From NCBI GenBank assembly GCA_002189035.1, contig CM007989.1, forward strand, positions 1,426,001 to 1,490,000: DNA of 64,000 nt. The letters are read 5' to 3'. A model generated the notes under the pieces. That model was not told the DNA's origin, made no database searches, and worked only from the letters and a program-made list of their open reading frames with translations. The stretch's first letter is position 1; every line of letters begins with the position of its first letter. Origin of the DNA: Utricularia gibba (taxonomy: Eukaryota > Streptophyta > Magnoliopsida > Lamiales > Lentibulariaceae). A program made the translations under genes and the position numbers. This document shows, one piece after another, positions 21,997-34,817 of the stretch.

Positions 21997-24900
21997 ATGG
22001 ATGCTTCTGCTTTGGAAGGTAGGGGATTTATTGGGATTTCTGGTATTTTGGATTATGGGGTGTGGTTTCTGGGCATGCGGGATTGGGTTTCGTTTCTTAC
22101 GAGGAAAAAAGATTGGACTTTTTGGGTTGATCTATTATTCCATGGGTTGACTAAACCGCATGATTTGGTGTTTGTTGAATTTGTTTCTTTCGGAATGGAA
22201 TAGATAGATACTCGGGTGCGGATACCTGTGTAGATGAAACAGTCTTTCTCTACAGTTCATGTTCTCAGTCGTGTGGTTGTTTTTATTTGAATTTCGAGTA
22301 TTAGAACCTAGTGTTTATTTCGATGTAAAAGTGGGATAAAAACTTGGAAGAGGACATGTTAGTCGTCACGCACTCCTCACAGATTGCCTTTTATTGCGAG
22401 TTAGTGCTGTCGTTGTTTCTGGTATGGTGTTCTTATTACTTTTTGTTAAAGAGGCCTAGTGGGTAATAAACTCTCTTGAAAATTGTCAACCTAGGAGCTT
22501 TGCTGGCCGGCTTACTGTCCTTAGAAACCACTGGGTTGTGATTCATTTCATCGCAACAAAAATTTCTTTGAGGCATAACCTACTGTTGTGGGAGCTGCCT
22601 TTCTAATCTTTTTAATCAGGAGTTTGATACTTCTTTTCTTGATGCCCGATTGTTTTGGTTGCAATCTGATGAAGTTTGCTGATGAGTGTTGGGGAAATTA
22701 GGAGTGCAAGATTGTGTTCGTTTTCGGTTTCCTACTTGCCTTGGTTGATGTTTTGGCAGTTGGGCATTATCTCTTTACTTACACTCTTGGATGTTGCTTC
22801 GTGACCTGGGATCAGAACTGGTGTACGATCCATCAAAGTGCAGTAAGCTGAGTTTGGATCAAAAGACAGAATTGGTGTATGAAATGTCCAAGTGGTCGGA
22901 TGATGCAACCGAAATCCTAAATGCTTGGAGCCGTCAGGAGATTTTACAGGTTCTTTGTGCAGAAATTGGAAAGGAAAGAAAGTACACTGGCTTGACGAAG
23001 TCCAAAATAATTGAGCTACTTCTGAAGATAGTACATGATAAGAAATCACAGGAGCAAGGGACTCCTAGTGGTTCTGAACTGCATACTACATCTGAAAATG
23101 GTGGGAGGACTCCCAAAAGGCAAAGGAAAGATGTCCATCCTACTCATTTGACTGTTCAAAATACTGTTGTTTATTCCATGGATGCAGATTTAGGTGGGAG
23201 TGTCTATTGCAGGAATTCAGCTTGCAAAGCAAAAATGAACCGTGGTCATGAATTCTGTAAACGGTGCTCTTGCTGTATTTGTCGAAAATACGATGATAAC
23301 AAGGACCCCAGTCTGTGGCTAAATTGTAACTCTGACCCTCCATTTCGTGGGATATCATGCAATGTATCATGCCATCTTGAATGCGCCTTACAGCATCGAA
23401 CCTCTGGCATTTCAAAGGAGAATGCACTAGATGGGAGCTTCTACTGCTTCTCATGTGGGAAGCTCAATGATATGTTGTGGTGAGTGTCTTTTTTTTTTTT
23501 TTTGCTTGGCATTCACTTTATCTGCTTTTGATGACTTCAGCTTGTGCAATATGTGTAAAAATTCAGCTCCTGGAGAAAGCAAGTGGCCACTGCTAGGGAC
23601 ACGAGGCGAGTGGACATTTTATGCTATAGGCTCTCATTGGCACAAAAGATTCTTTCTGGTACTAAACTGTACAAAAATCTCCATGGAATCCTTGAAGAAG
23701 CTGTTAAAAAGCTTGAAGATGAAGTTGGTCGTCTTACTGGTCTACCTGTAAAGATGGCTAGAGGCATAGTTAACAGGCTCTCATCAGGTCCAGATATTCA
23801 GAAACTTTGTGCTTTGGCCGTGGAGTCTCTGGACCTGCTGCTTGCCGCAGGAGTGTGTGATTCATTTTCGAGTAAGCTTTCCTTTGCTGCATTTCCCCTG
23901 CAACTTGATTTTCTTTGGTTGTATAACTGACTGTGTACGTTATGCATCACGTAGATGGCAGCAACATGCTTCCTTCAAAGCTATTCAGATTCGAAGATAT
24001 TCGTGCTACATCGCTTACTATGTCCCTGAATCTTGATGATTCAAGCAAGGAAAACACTTCTGGGTATATGATATGGCATCGAAAAGCTGATGATGCTGAT
24101 TATCCATCCGAACCATCTGCCAGATTGTTTCCTCCCAACACAAGCTTTCGGCTTTTGGGCCTGACTCCAGCAACAATGTATTTTCTCAAGGTAGCTTCTG
24201 TGGACAACGGTACAGAGATGGGGGTATCTGAATCACAGTTCAGAACAAGGAAAACTGAGTGTGAAGTTAGGAATCTGGAGTGTATGGATCTTGAAACTAT
24301 CCATAGTTCGGCTACCAACTGCAGCAGTCTCTCAAATCCTTCCATGGAATATGAGATGGATAATGCGGATCCCGTTATTGACAGAAACAGGAAGTGCTCA
24401 TTGCTTGATGAGGAGAGAAACATTAGGAATGCTAGCTGCACTCAGAATGGTGACACTGACTACAAACAGTTGTCAAATGGCAAGGCAGATGCAAGCACTG
24501 ATATTGGTCCAAAACTGCCTCATATTCTAGCATTGGAATGTTTCCCTCGCAACGGTGGTTCAGAAAGCAGTCGAAGAAACACATCATGCAAAGCAGAGAT
24601 GGAGAATGGCAGTCTCAAGAGGAAGAACGGGAGAAAAGCAAATGGGAAATGTGTGGAATTCGTCCCCAAACAGGAAGAGGAGCCTCAGGCACAAGCAGGC
24701 AGCTCATCCAAAAAACATAATGGAGAAAGGAAAAATGATGGACATAATAGTGTTGATGACAAAGAAATCGAGTACTGTGTGAAGGCAATCCGATGGCTGG
24801 AGGAAGATGGTTATATCGAAACCACATTCCGGCAGAAATTCTTGACGTGGTACAGCCTACGGGCAACTCCCCGTGAGATGCGAATAGTGAAGGTGTTCTT

Positions 24901-25024
24901 TGATATGTTTGGTGATGATCCTGAGTCTCTAGCTGGGCAACTATGGGACACTTTTTCTGACCTAGTGTCAAATACAGCCTCTTCCACAGTGCCCTCTGGA
25001 TTATGCTTCAAACTTTGGCACTGA
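21997..25024 (+). CDS. VEL/VIN3-like protein (VIL1/VIL2 type)
   Basis: Four coding exons (21997-22018, 22816-23479, 23567-23871, 23955-25024) give 686 aa. The first exon encodes only MDASALE plus one base, and the first intron is 797 nt. Domains in order are a basic region around KRQRK (about residue 110), the Cys-rich VEL PHD finger (CKRCSCCICRKYDDNKDPSL...SCHLECALQH, about 140-225), and its helical extension (LTGLPVKMARGIVNRLSSGP). A fibronectin-III domain (LPSKLFRFEDIRATSL..., about 335-430) and the C-terminal VID interaction domain (ETTFRQKFLTWYSLRATPRE...) follow, ending SGLCFKLWH. VEL proteins polymerise and associate with Polycomb repressive complex 2 at targets such as FLC, linking cold or developmental cues to H3K27me3. 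VIL1/VRN5 versus VIL2 cannot be decided without a tree. Confidence 0.93.
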
Positions 25025-25900
25025 CGGGGACTCCCAAATCCTCAGGTTTTATCATTGACTTGGAAGACTCCCCCAGAGGTTCGCTTGTTTTATTCTTTCA
25101 ATTCTTAGATTCTTCTTCGGAATGGCGTCCTACCAATAGGATGCTTCAGCATTCACTAGTTGTTGCAGTAGCCAAAGCCTGGCGCTTTTGTTGCTTTTGC
25201 AACAGAATTTTCTGGCTGATGTCTACACACACAAGCTAAAATATGTAGAATTTTCACTCAATAGAATCTGGTGCTTCTGAGTTATTAGTTCATGTTGCAC
25301 AAACTGAACTTTTTTACACTGTGCACACCATATCACCATTCATTTATTCAGTATAATTGGCCACTGGAGCTTGAAGACTCAAGGTTCTGGAGGTTTGTAA
25401 GCATTTTCCTCATCCATTAGGTTCCTCACGATCTCAGAATCTGAAAATCTTCGAGCATTAAATAATATATTGGACAAAAGAACACAGTCACCTCCATATT
25501 TGCTGTCCATCTATATTGTCTTGTTATTTCTCACCCCCATGTCAACGTGCCATGAAAACTACAGGCACCTAAAAGTGTCTGTCCTCCAGATGAGCACGTT
25601 CACATTTAACTCTTTCTGCCTCTAACCAGCCAAGTACTTTTCAGATTGCTAACCAATATTTTAACATCATCCGCGATGAACTTTCCAACAACTGCCGAAA
25701 TCAATGAGCCACATGAACATCATGTCGCCATAAAGATAAGGCCTTTAGAAAATATGGTGGTTCTCAAGTACAGATCAACTAAAGTTCAACACTGCCAAAG
25801 TGCGTAATATCAGTAGGAGATGAAGGGGGTGTTGGAAGAGAACTTAATGATGAAAGGGAAGCAGAACTTTATTTACAAGGGAGATTTCTGAAAGTAGTTT
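25025..25900. other. Convergent 3' flanks (VEL gene and TMEM230-like gene)
   Basis: The stretch lies between stop codons of a plus- and a minus-strand gene. It likely holds both 3' untranslated regions. No additional gene is recognised. Confidence 0.6.
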
Positions 25901-26793
25901 CTATACAGGAGGAATGTTGGCAAATGAGAAGCCCTTGTACCCCTTGTATGCGTAGTAGGCAATCCTCGTGTAGTAGAAACCAGGAAGGAATAGCATTGCA
26001 CCCAGAACGGAGAAGAATATCCCTGAAAAAACAGATTGAAATCAAAATTAAAGTTAGATCGAAATCACATGAGGAGCTTGATCTTTGGAAATGTACTGCT
26101 AGAAAGCAAAAACTACATTTGTTGTCAAGCATTCAAAGGGAACGGTCATAAACTACGCGAAGATTTCAGAGTTAGAAAACAGAAAATTACACAGGCTTTC
26201 AAGCACGCAGGAAAAACAAAAAAAACTGCAAAACCATGGATAGATCGCAGCATCTATATGATAATGCCACGATTTCCGGTTTCAATTCTACAGATTCGGT
26301 CCAATTGGTTTTAGAGGATGAGAAGGTTCAACCATAGATCTCAGATTCACATATAAAACTCGCAGTTAGTCATGCTAAGCAGCAGAAAACCTGAACTTGG
26401 CGCAATTTCGTCAGACACAACTTTCATTAGAAAGGAGACGAAATAAGTCAAATAATAGGAATAACTTCTAATCAAGCAACTTGGCGTTTCAAGAGCTGCG
26501 AGAAGAACTAAAAGTTGCAATAACTCCCCAGAATCTTCAGACTAGCAATACCCACACGCCACCGAGCTTCACAAAAAAGGAAAAAATGTAAAGAAAAAAT
26601 CACCGTGAGCTCTGTCGCCCCCGACTTCATTTACAGCCATGGCAATTCCGACGACAATTGCGACGGTGCCGAAAACAAGTAAAGCCACGGCGAGGCCGAT
26701 CTCCTTGATGGGTGGCTTGTTGTTAACGATGTACGAGGTTTCCATCATAATATCTTCATCCGAAATCGAGAACGCGTGATCTACGTACGCCAT
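25901..26793 (-). CDS. TMEM230-family small membrane protein
   Basis: Two exons (26793-26604 and 26022-25901) give 103 aa. The N-terminal block [20 protein letters not shown] and the segment [20 protein letters not shown] lead into a first membrane helix. Exon 2 encodes the second helix ([17 protein letters not shown]) and the conserved tail [20 protein letters not shown]. Two transmembrane helices and this tail define the TMEM230/C20orf30 family, found on trafficking vesicles in animals; the plant role is largely unstudied. An ATG six codons upstream (26811) is in frame, but the family's conserved start is MAYVDHAFS. The splice junction (G|GG) is exact. Confidence 0.92.
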
Positions 26794-27452
26794 TGAAGAT
26801 GGCTCCAGCAAGTCGAATTGGGTTTAAGACAAGAGTTGCAGGAAGAGACGCACAGAACGCAAAACCACGGCTGCTGTGGTTTGCGTGAGACGGAGTTGCA
26901 GGAATGGACGTATTAGCTCCGTAATCCCATAGGCAACATAAATGTCAAATTAAAAGTCATCAGATTTCACAGAGTCAAACACAGGCATCGGCGACGCGAT
27001 TAACGAGACCCACAGCTCCATCGTTATCTCCCCCGATTTAAAGAACCCGATCGTCATTCAATTTCTAGGGTTCCTCCCAATCCCCATTTTCGTCACTCTT
27101 CAGAATTCAGATCAGATCTTCCCAGTCTTGTATCTTCACCAATTGCCTTTCTTTTTTTTTTTAATTTTCCTTATTTATAATGGAAATTATACTTTTTAAG
27201 GAATTTATGATAATCCTAATTATTTTATTAATTTACGTGAAAACTGGAGAATAAATATTTTGACGTGAAATTGCATATAAATTAAAACGTCGACGTTTTC
27301 TTGGGAATGGTGAATGTGGGTGTATATAAAGAATGCGCACCTGAGTTCAAAAATCCAGCACCAGCAGACTGAGGCTGAGGGGGCCATTGATTCTGTTAGT
27401 TAAAGCTCTCTGCTTTTTTACTCGTCTGTTCTCTTCTCTCTACCAATCCCCG
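26794..27452. other. Divergent promoter region, TMEM230-like and ATL genes
   Basis: 659 bp separate the two start codons. A TATA box for the plus-strand gene sits at 27323. The AT-rich core has no other recognised feature. Confidence 0.65.
27323..27330 (+). promoter_or_regulatory. TATA box of the ATL gene
   Basis: TATATAAA lies 123 bp before the chosen ATG (27453), leaving a leader of about 90 nt. Confidence 0.7.
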
Positions 27453-28262
27453 ATGGCCATTTTCAGGCTGCCCATCTCCCTCTCCCAACAAACCGCGCTG
27501 GTGGAAGATGCTCCACCACCGGCTGCTGCCACACGCATAACCGCTCTGACTCCGGGAATCACTGCCATAGTCGCCGGCCTGGCGGCCCTCTTCTCCATCA
27601 CTTTCTTCTTGCTTCTGTACGTCATGTACTGCAAAAGGCCCATTCCCTCGAGCGACACGAGGAGAGCGCCGCAATCGAAGAGGAACTCTGGAGTTGACAG
27701 GGGAGTGATTGAGCTGCTCCCGTTGTTCCGATTCTCTGCGGTGAAGGGGCGGCGGACGGGGGTGGAGTGCGCCGTCTGTCTCAGTAGGTTCCGCCCGGAG
27801 GAGCTCCTCCGGCTGCTCCCCAAATGTAAACACGCTTTTCACGTAGAGTGTGTGGATACGTGGCTCGACGGGCACTCGACGTGCCCGATTTGCCGGTACA
27901 GAGTTGACCCAGAAGATGTGCTCCTCGTCTTCAGCGGAGCTCCCGCCAAGGGGAAAGTATTCACAGCTCCGAGGATTCCCGGGCGCCACTCCTCCGCCGG
28001 CGATTTCGAGAAATCCCTCGAAATTGTTCTGGAGAATCCGGGGGCAACTGACTTCAGGGGACGCGTCTCTTTGGATAGCTGGTACTGGAATTCACGTAGG
28101 AAAAACAGAAAGAGGAGGGACGAGGTACTGCCGCTGAATGAGGAGAAGAGACACTGCGGCGGCGGAATCGTAGATAAGGGCGAGGAAGACGACGAGTCCG
28201 GGAGTGGCAAAACCGTAGTTAGAGCGGAAAGCGTGGGTGAAATGGGAGTACATAAGCAGTAG
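27453..28262 (+). CDS. RING-H2 E3 ubiquitin ligase, ATL family
   Basis: An intronless gene encodes 269 aa. The order is typical of ATLs. A hydrophobic transmembrane segment (ITAIVAGLAALFSITFFLLL, about 34-58) is followed by a basic stretch and then the conserved pre-RING segment (VIELLPLFRFSAVKG). The RING-H2 finger comes next: ECAVCLSRFRPEELLRLLPK, KCKHAFHVECVDTWL, STCPICRYRVDP, with the proline after CPIC motif spacing intact. The C-terminal half is basic and Ser-rich. The RING region resembles the ATL41-43 group most. The enzyme should transfer ubiquitin from an E2 to membrane-proximal substrates; the targets are unknown. The first ATG in frame is 27453; the open frame upstream lacks an ATG. 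Confidence 0.92.
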   Translation: MAIFRLPISLSQQTALVEDAPPPAAATRITALTPGITAIVAGLAALFSITFFLLLYVMYCKRPIPSSDTRRAPQSKRNSGVDRGVIELLPLFRFSAVKGRRTGVECAVCLSRFRPEELLRLLPKCKHAFHVECVDTWLDGHSTCPICRYRVDPEDVLLVFSGAPAKGKVFTAPRIPGRHSSAGDFEKSLEIVLENPGATDFRGRVSLDSWYWNSRRKNRKRRDEVLPLNEEKRHCGGGIVDKGEEDDESGSGKTVVRAESVGEMGVHKQ

Positions 28263-30183
28263 ATGACGATTCGGCACGGAATCCCCGAACCTAGCAGGCA
28301 TGGGCCATGGGGGCATGGGACTCCTAGCTGTAACCCCTGTCAGAAAATTTATATCCGCAAAATACTTTTGATTTGTACTTTATTTTTTTCCTTGCAAATC
28401 AGCCACCATTTCCCTCTATAAAAAATTACCACGCACCCCTCGCTCCAATTAATGCCAAATAAAAATTCCATTTTTTTTAATTTGAAAACATTTTTACCGA
28501 AACAAACTTTCTTTGAAATTTGGTTAGTTTCTCAAAATTGAAATCTGGGTTCAAAAAATTTGAATGTTTGAACAGTAGTAACATCACTCTCGAGCATTCA
28601 TTCATGTGGTGTTATTTATGCAAAAAGGCCCCCCACCCCCGCAGAAGGACCAACCTTGTTAATTTGTCTGAAAAGGGCACAAGCTTCTTACCAGAAGACA
28701 CCCACCCCACAAAGTAATCATGTTTCATTGAAGATAACACAATCCCTCTGTGGTGATGCGGTTTCCACCTTGATGCCTCCGAAAACTGCCACCTCCTCGC
28801 CAGAGTGAAAATTTAGTATTGGAGAAAGGTACCAAATTTCACCTTATTAATTGAAATTTAATCTTGATATGTTTGAAAACGAGTTATACCTCACATACGT
28901 GAAAAGTTTAATTTTTTAGATCAAATTGGATTTTTAAAATATTCTTAAAATCCAAAAATCTATATGTAAGAGAAGAAGACGTATAAATCAAATCCCAAGA
29001 GAAGTGTAAATTAGATTCCAAAAACCTCTAATGCCCGCGTGTGGGTAGGCTAATCCCACGTTATTTCTACTTCGAATTCATTAGAGTTAGACGTCTATGT
29101 ATTCAACGTTGATTGAGATCGTATTCTCAACATGAACATGTATTGATAGTTTCTCGTTTCGATTTTCAACATCATGTGGGGCACCATGAGTATAGTAAAA
29201 GAGCCGGTCCGTGGTTCACCAGTCCGGGTTGTGTGATGATTGAATGAACCGCACCAATCAGGACACCAACCAATTCTATGTTAGAAAAACTAAAGTTAGT
29301 TGCGGAGTCACACAGTGCATGGCCCAAGGTGTCGCCTCACCCACACCCACACCCTCATCGTCCTTTGACTCTCCTCCTCCTGTATTGACCCTCTGAACCA
29401 CCTGCCACTCCACAGAGGGGATGCTACCCGTGTGCCTGCTGGTATATATACATATGAACAAATTGATGGCTAGATTTGTTAACGGTCCATGCTTCATCGC
29501 TGATCTATTGTTCTTTGGGTAAACTGGTCTGGAAGATGGTACATCGTGGTCATGATACCATCCATCAATGTCAGAGATGTTGTAAAAATTAGATGATATT
29601 ACTCGGGTCATTTAGAAAAATGATCAAATTTTAAAAATTTTAAATTATAGATAATTACTTTTCTCACACAATATATGATATTCATAAGATGATTGAAGGA
29701 TGCATTTTAGAAAAAAATGATCATTCATTATTAAATTAATTTCAAAGATAATTATTTTTTTGGCATAAGGTGGTCAATTTTTTTAGATGATCTGATAACA
29801 ACATGAATATTTATTATTTTGAGGCAAGAAATTATTGAAATTGTGGCGTTCGAAAATGGACAAACGTGGTCTTTGTCTTGTCCTCCACAGCCCAATGGAC
29901 AGTTGAGATTGGAGCAGGGATTCGAATGGAATCTCACGATTTTTTTATCCATTCTTTTTTCCTATGTACAGATTTTGTTGTCTGCCTGTCTATGGCAGTT
30001 CCGCCTACTCCAAAAAAGATAATAATAATAATATTATTTTTTTAATAAATATACAACTAGATAAACATGCACCAAATATGGATGGTTTTTGCATGGAATA
30101 TTGGATAAAAATTGAATATTTATTTATTAATACCGATGAATGATAGCTAAATACACTGTGTTGGTCGTCGTGGGGCTTGTCTA
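28263..30183. other. Intergenic between ATL gene and villin 3' end
   Basis: 1.9 kb of AT-rich DNA. A 111-residue minus-strand open frame at 29276-29611 has no recognisable domain and atypical composition. Villin's 3' untranslated region presumably extends into the right edge. No mobile element was identified. Confidence 0.55.
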
Positions 30184-33100
30184 TCAGAACAAATGGACTG
30201 ATGACTTGATCTTGTTCTGCTTCCATTTTGGTAGCTTGTAGAACGAGCTTCTTTTCATGCCGAGTTTGTCTTGAAATTCTTGGGAGTTCAAGTAACGCTG
30301 CCACAGCAACCAAGAGAATGACGACGAAGGTAATGAAGTATGGCGGCTCCATGAAAACTGTACCTCTCTTCTCGTCACGTCGATGCCTTCAATGGGGTCA
30401 GTCGAGTTCGTCACGAGGCGCTCGTAGGGGTAGTTTGGGAGGCCCTCTTCGTCTGTGGAGTCTTCTGCTTCCTTTGCGTCTTCCTCTATGGTTTCAGGCT
30501 TGGTTTCCATCATGTCTCCCATGCTTTCCATGGATCGTGTCTCCGTGTTCGCTGGAGGCAATGAGTTGCAGTTCATCAAGAGAGAGTTTAAGGGAGTATT
30601 TGTAAGCTCAAAAAGGTTAAATCTTTACTGGAGCGTGGTGTGAGGAAGCGGCTGGTTGACCCTGACTGCTGGAAGCTTGCTGTTAGAGCAGATATGGCTG
30701 TTGATCTTGTCGTTGGGTTGTCCGAATCACTGGCTGATCTGGGATAGAGCTTTGGCATCAGTGGGGGTGGAGTTGACAGGTTTCTTTCCTTTGTGCTTTC
30801 GAACTTGGATGCCAAGGCATGGAAAGCAGGGGATTTGCCTCTGACTCTAGGCCTGTCATTGCTGAAAACAGAGACACTTCTTGAACGTAGTGGCTTTTCT
30901 TGTGTGGCGGATCTTGCACCAAACGGAACGGGTGCTCGTCTTCTCGCTTTCTACTATTTGCGGTACGTATAAGAACCCAGAGGAAGGAAGTAGTGTGGTG
31001 GAGATAAGTGATCAGAAACTCACATCAAACACTGGTGTGCCTCCGTTTTTAAGAATTGCAAGTTTCCTTTGAAAGGAGTTTCCATGCATCTGTGAAACCA
31101 ACTTGGAGAATTGAACTCAATGAAGAGAATCAAGAAAGGAATAAAGAAGAAGGGCGGCTTACGGTGGATTTTGTGGCGTCCCAAGTGAAGAAACGAGTGA
31201 AAAATGCTGGTTCGTTTCCTTCTGTAACAACGTAAATTGGAGTGTGTGGAGAAAGTCTCTCAAGTGGCACATCAATCTCAAGAAACTTCTGCAGTAGCAG
31301 GAAACATGCTGTAAGAATAGTGACCTTTAGCTCCTATTTTGAGAGACATACCACCAGTGATTGGTTCTATACCTTTCCTAGTGATAGTGCATCTTTCTTG
31401 CTCTTTAGCTCAACCTGTTGTCCCACCCACACGTAGATATCCGAACGGCAGTTGAGAATGAAAACATCTTCAGTCATCAGATCATCTTGGTTGAAGTTGT
31501 ACACCTCTGTGACCTGCAATGTAGCCATCTCAAAGCTTACTACAGAACATTAGAAAATGGACAGCAGAGACGGAGTGAGTTTCCAATATGAATATCAAGT
31601 TTCTGGTTGAATGTGCGCAACTCGGAAGCCGTAGATGATACCTTGAGATCTCCTAGAAGTGAGCAGAACGGGAAAATTTAGCCAAATTCACCAAAAAGGT
31701 TATGGAGAGAAACACCGAACATTTGTACAAAAGGGATGTCATACCATTTGCCAAAGTGCAGGAGAACAGATGAGGATCATTTTCAGCGACTCTCGAAATT
31801 TTCCGGTTCGAGTATTCTGTTTTGCCACCGAGTAATTCCCAAAACTGTTCATTTTCTACACCTTCTTTCAAATACCTCGATGGCATGTTTGGCTGCCAGT
31901 TTGTAGAACTGTTCAGTTTCAAAAACTTTGTATATTGAAAAGGTGACCGCAACATGAAGCGAACCTTTATAATATCGAGCTGCCTCTCCACTAGTTCTTG
32001 ATCTTCAGGAGTTGTAAGACTGCCAGACCATGTTAAGACAGTGGATCCATTGTGTAGTATGTAAGAATAGCTTGAGTTCAACGATGACGCTTTCTGTGTG
32101 GATCCAGAAACAAATTTAAGTTCACTTCCATTGAAAATAGATGATCTTTAGATAGTTGAATGCTTACAGGTTCAACTTGGATGGCTTGCATATTATCTGG
32201 TCCACTTCCTTGAACCTGAAACAACGCAAGGCCATCCTCGCTGTATGTATCGTCTTCATCGCCCTTCTCTGATATGTAATTCTTGTATGCATCACTGAGA
32301 CCGCCCTAAATTTATGCCATGGAGTTTGAACCGTAAGTAGTCTTGGATACAAATAATATGAGAGTTTGACAGAAAAGGTAACTCTGAGATGAGTATTATC
32401 TACGTTCTTCCAAACCTTAAACAAGATGAAGCTCTGGAAAATGGCAAAGAAGAGGAGTGGCTCATGCCCTTCATGAATATGTGCCTGAGCTGGTATGAAC
32501 TTCATTTCCTCAACCATCTTCGTAGCCTGGGATGTTGCGCCAGTTGAATCTTCCTAACCATCATCGACAACGCCATAAGACAAAGAAGTTGATGCAGAGT
32601 CAACATTTTGCAGAAAGTAAGCACGTCAACTTCAGTAAGTTCAAAAAGCAGCTGAAGGTTCACCTCAACACTGTGCTTCCCAATCCATGTTCCAATGAGA
32701 TACTCGGGTCGTACTTCTCCAGGGTAAGAATACTGAAAGATGTAACAGTCTCCAGTATAGAGCTTGAACTGATCAGAATCTGCAAGAAGAGTCCTCTCCA
32801 GGCCATTCACACGCCATACCTGCAATGAAGCAACGACTTTCAGTTGAGAAGATAAGAATCAATGAGCAACCTAAACTCCCACGCACCTGCAGATCACCGG
32901 TGCAGTCTATTGAAGGTTGAGTTTCAGCCTTGGGAGATTCTGTTTTCACAAGCCCCTTGACATTAACACCTTGCCGTCGCAACATTGCTGTGGATAAAAG
33001 CAAGAGCCTAAGGCAACAATGGCAAATAGAAAGTTGCTCAAAGTTCTTAGTACTCACATGCAACCTTCCCTTTACCACTTCCCTCACACTCAGTTTCATT

Positions 33101-34817
33101 ATTTGGTTGAGGCCATGAACCAAACTTTGATCGGAACATCACTGTCTCATGCCCTCAGTTACACGCACTACATGAGACTTCGATCTATCAAGAGTACGAA
33201 TTAACTCCTATAAGAAGCCCACAACAAATAAAAATCTTCAATTAAAAGTATGAAAACAGAAGTGCAACTTTTAACTTAAAAAATAGATATACATACATCA
33301 GCTGCATTGGAAGCTGCCTTCCTTTCATCGAGAGAAGTATTTCTCCCAATCCAGATGAAGATTTCGATTCCGCAATCCAGAATGTAGCATTTCCTCGAGT
33401 CTAGTATCTCCCTGGTTAGAGATTCAACCTCCATGGAACTTGCTTTTCCCTTCTCAACACTTGAAAAAGATGGTATCAACAATAAAAATGTGAAAATTTC
33501 AAGGTTGAATCTCATTGATTTGCTGACATTAAATGGCCCTATAACACATTGAGTAATGACTAATGAAGCAACAGCAGTAAAAACTAATACCAGAAGAGTT
33601 TCATATCAATCGCATCATTAGTTGAAGATTCTTCAACATGTGCCTTCTTTTGAAGTGGTGCAAAGCCACCAAATACACCCCAAAACTCACCAGTTGCAGC
33701 ATCAGCCATGAGTTTTCCATCTTCTGCAATGAACAAGAAACAACATTACAGCCCAAGCTTCTTAAATCGAGGACCATAAAAAGATAGAAACAAGATGTAT
33801 CCAAGCTTCTCATGGTTACCGATGGATGCTATTTCACATTTTCCATCATGATATGCGTCTTTAACATACTGAACAACTTCTAAAGCTTTAGCCCTTTCTT
33901 GAATACAAGAGTTGGAGCCATTAAATTGGAAAATCTTAGATTCAGTATCCAGTATAAAAATATCATCGTGATTCAGGGAGGACCGAGCAAAAGGTACCTG
34001 TTGATAACAAGAAAAATGAGTGATCACCAATATAAAAATGCAACGAAAAAACAATTAGCTAGAGTTACCTCTTTTACATGAACTACATGTTTTCCCCTGC
34101 ATACATACAACCGCGTCTGGTATTCTTCTGCCTCAACGTGCTTAAAGCCAGAGGAAAAACCACCCTTCACAGGTATTATACAAGGCTTAAAATACGAAAG
34201 GAATTTCTCCGTTTCATGGCCTTGTAGTTCACGATATTGAACAGCACGGCCTCCAAGTAATGCATCTAGTTCTACTGCCTTAATAGCTGCAGCGCCAGCT
34301 TCGTCCTGTCAACCATGAGTGTCGGAATAAATCTTGAGTCCCATTGTCAAACTGTAGGTCCTTAAAAAAAAAAACAAAGATAGATTAACCTGGCTTGTAT
34401 CTGTGCCCAGCCAATAGTGAATATCATGCCGAAAAGCACCACTCTTGAGGGCAGTTGTCTTCAAAAGAATCATAGGTAAACATGGTGTAGTTGCTGTTCC
34501 ACAAACCAGACAATACTTGCAAACAAGACATATACCTTCAGAACCACATATGAATCACCAGTAAAAAACTTCCCATGCATTTCTGATGCGACCGGAGCCG
34601 GGCTAAGGTTTTCGATTCGCCATATCTCAATGCCACTAGTTTGTATCAAGGTGAACAAAATAAAATTATTCAAATCATCTGCGTTATTCAGCCATTCCTA
34701 AAGTTAATTCTTCCAAGAAACCATTTTCTTTTTCAAAATAGCAACTTTTAACAAAGGATACGCCTTTTGCCCTGCTCCTTGGAAAGCCGGATCCAAGTCT
34801 TTCTTTGACATCGACAT
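30184..34817 (-). CDS. VLN4: Villin, VLN4-like actin-bundling protein (one frame break)
   Basis: Twenty-one coding exons run from 34817-34762 to 30297-30184. The others are 34635-34536, 34458-34390, 34305-34069, 33997-33820, 33723-33591, 33459-33297, 33207-33058, 32987-32887, 32819-32664, 32553-32416, 32305-32168, 32093-31965, 31892-31745, 31652-31642, 31513-31373, 31288-31163, 31089-31024, 30950-30629 and 30551-30364. The product would be about 954 aa, against roughly 974 for Arabidopsis VLN4. Gelsolin-like repeats are clear (start [73 protein letters not shown]). The C-terminal villin headpiece ends in [17 protein letters not shown] and VHLF. Villins bundle and sever actin filaments under calcium control. 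In exon 8 the frame breaks at 33152-33154, where a GGG codes for what should be GGGG; both sides match villin perfectly. Every other exon joins in phase. Confidence 0.9.
31642..31652 (-). other. 11-nt micro-exon of the villin gene
   Basis: The exon is GA GAT CTC AAG, flanked by acceptor TAG and donor GTATCA. With one base from the preceding exon it encodes Gly-Asp-Leu-Lys, leading into VTEVYNF, which fits the villin consensus between gelsolin repeats. Confidence 0.7.

Noticed and set aside
21833-22203. Two overlapping 70-105-residue frames upstream of the VEL gene
   Set aside because: They lie in the leader and first intron. The family start MDASALE, spliced to ELVYDPSKC, explains the region.
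29276-29611. 111-residue minus-strand frame
   Set aside because: No recognisable domain, low-complexity patches and no splice partners; not supported as a gene.
32553-32663. In-frame stop codon in villin between SVE and EDSTGATSQ
   Set aside because: The TAG is the acceptor of a normal intron (GGTTAG then GAAGATTC), so the frame is intact there.
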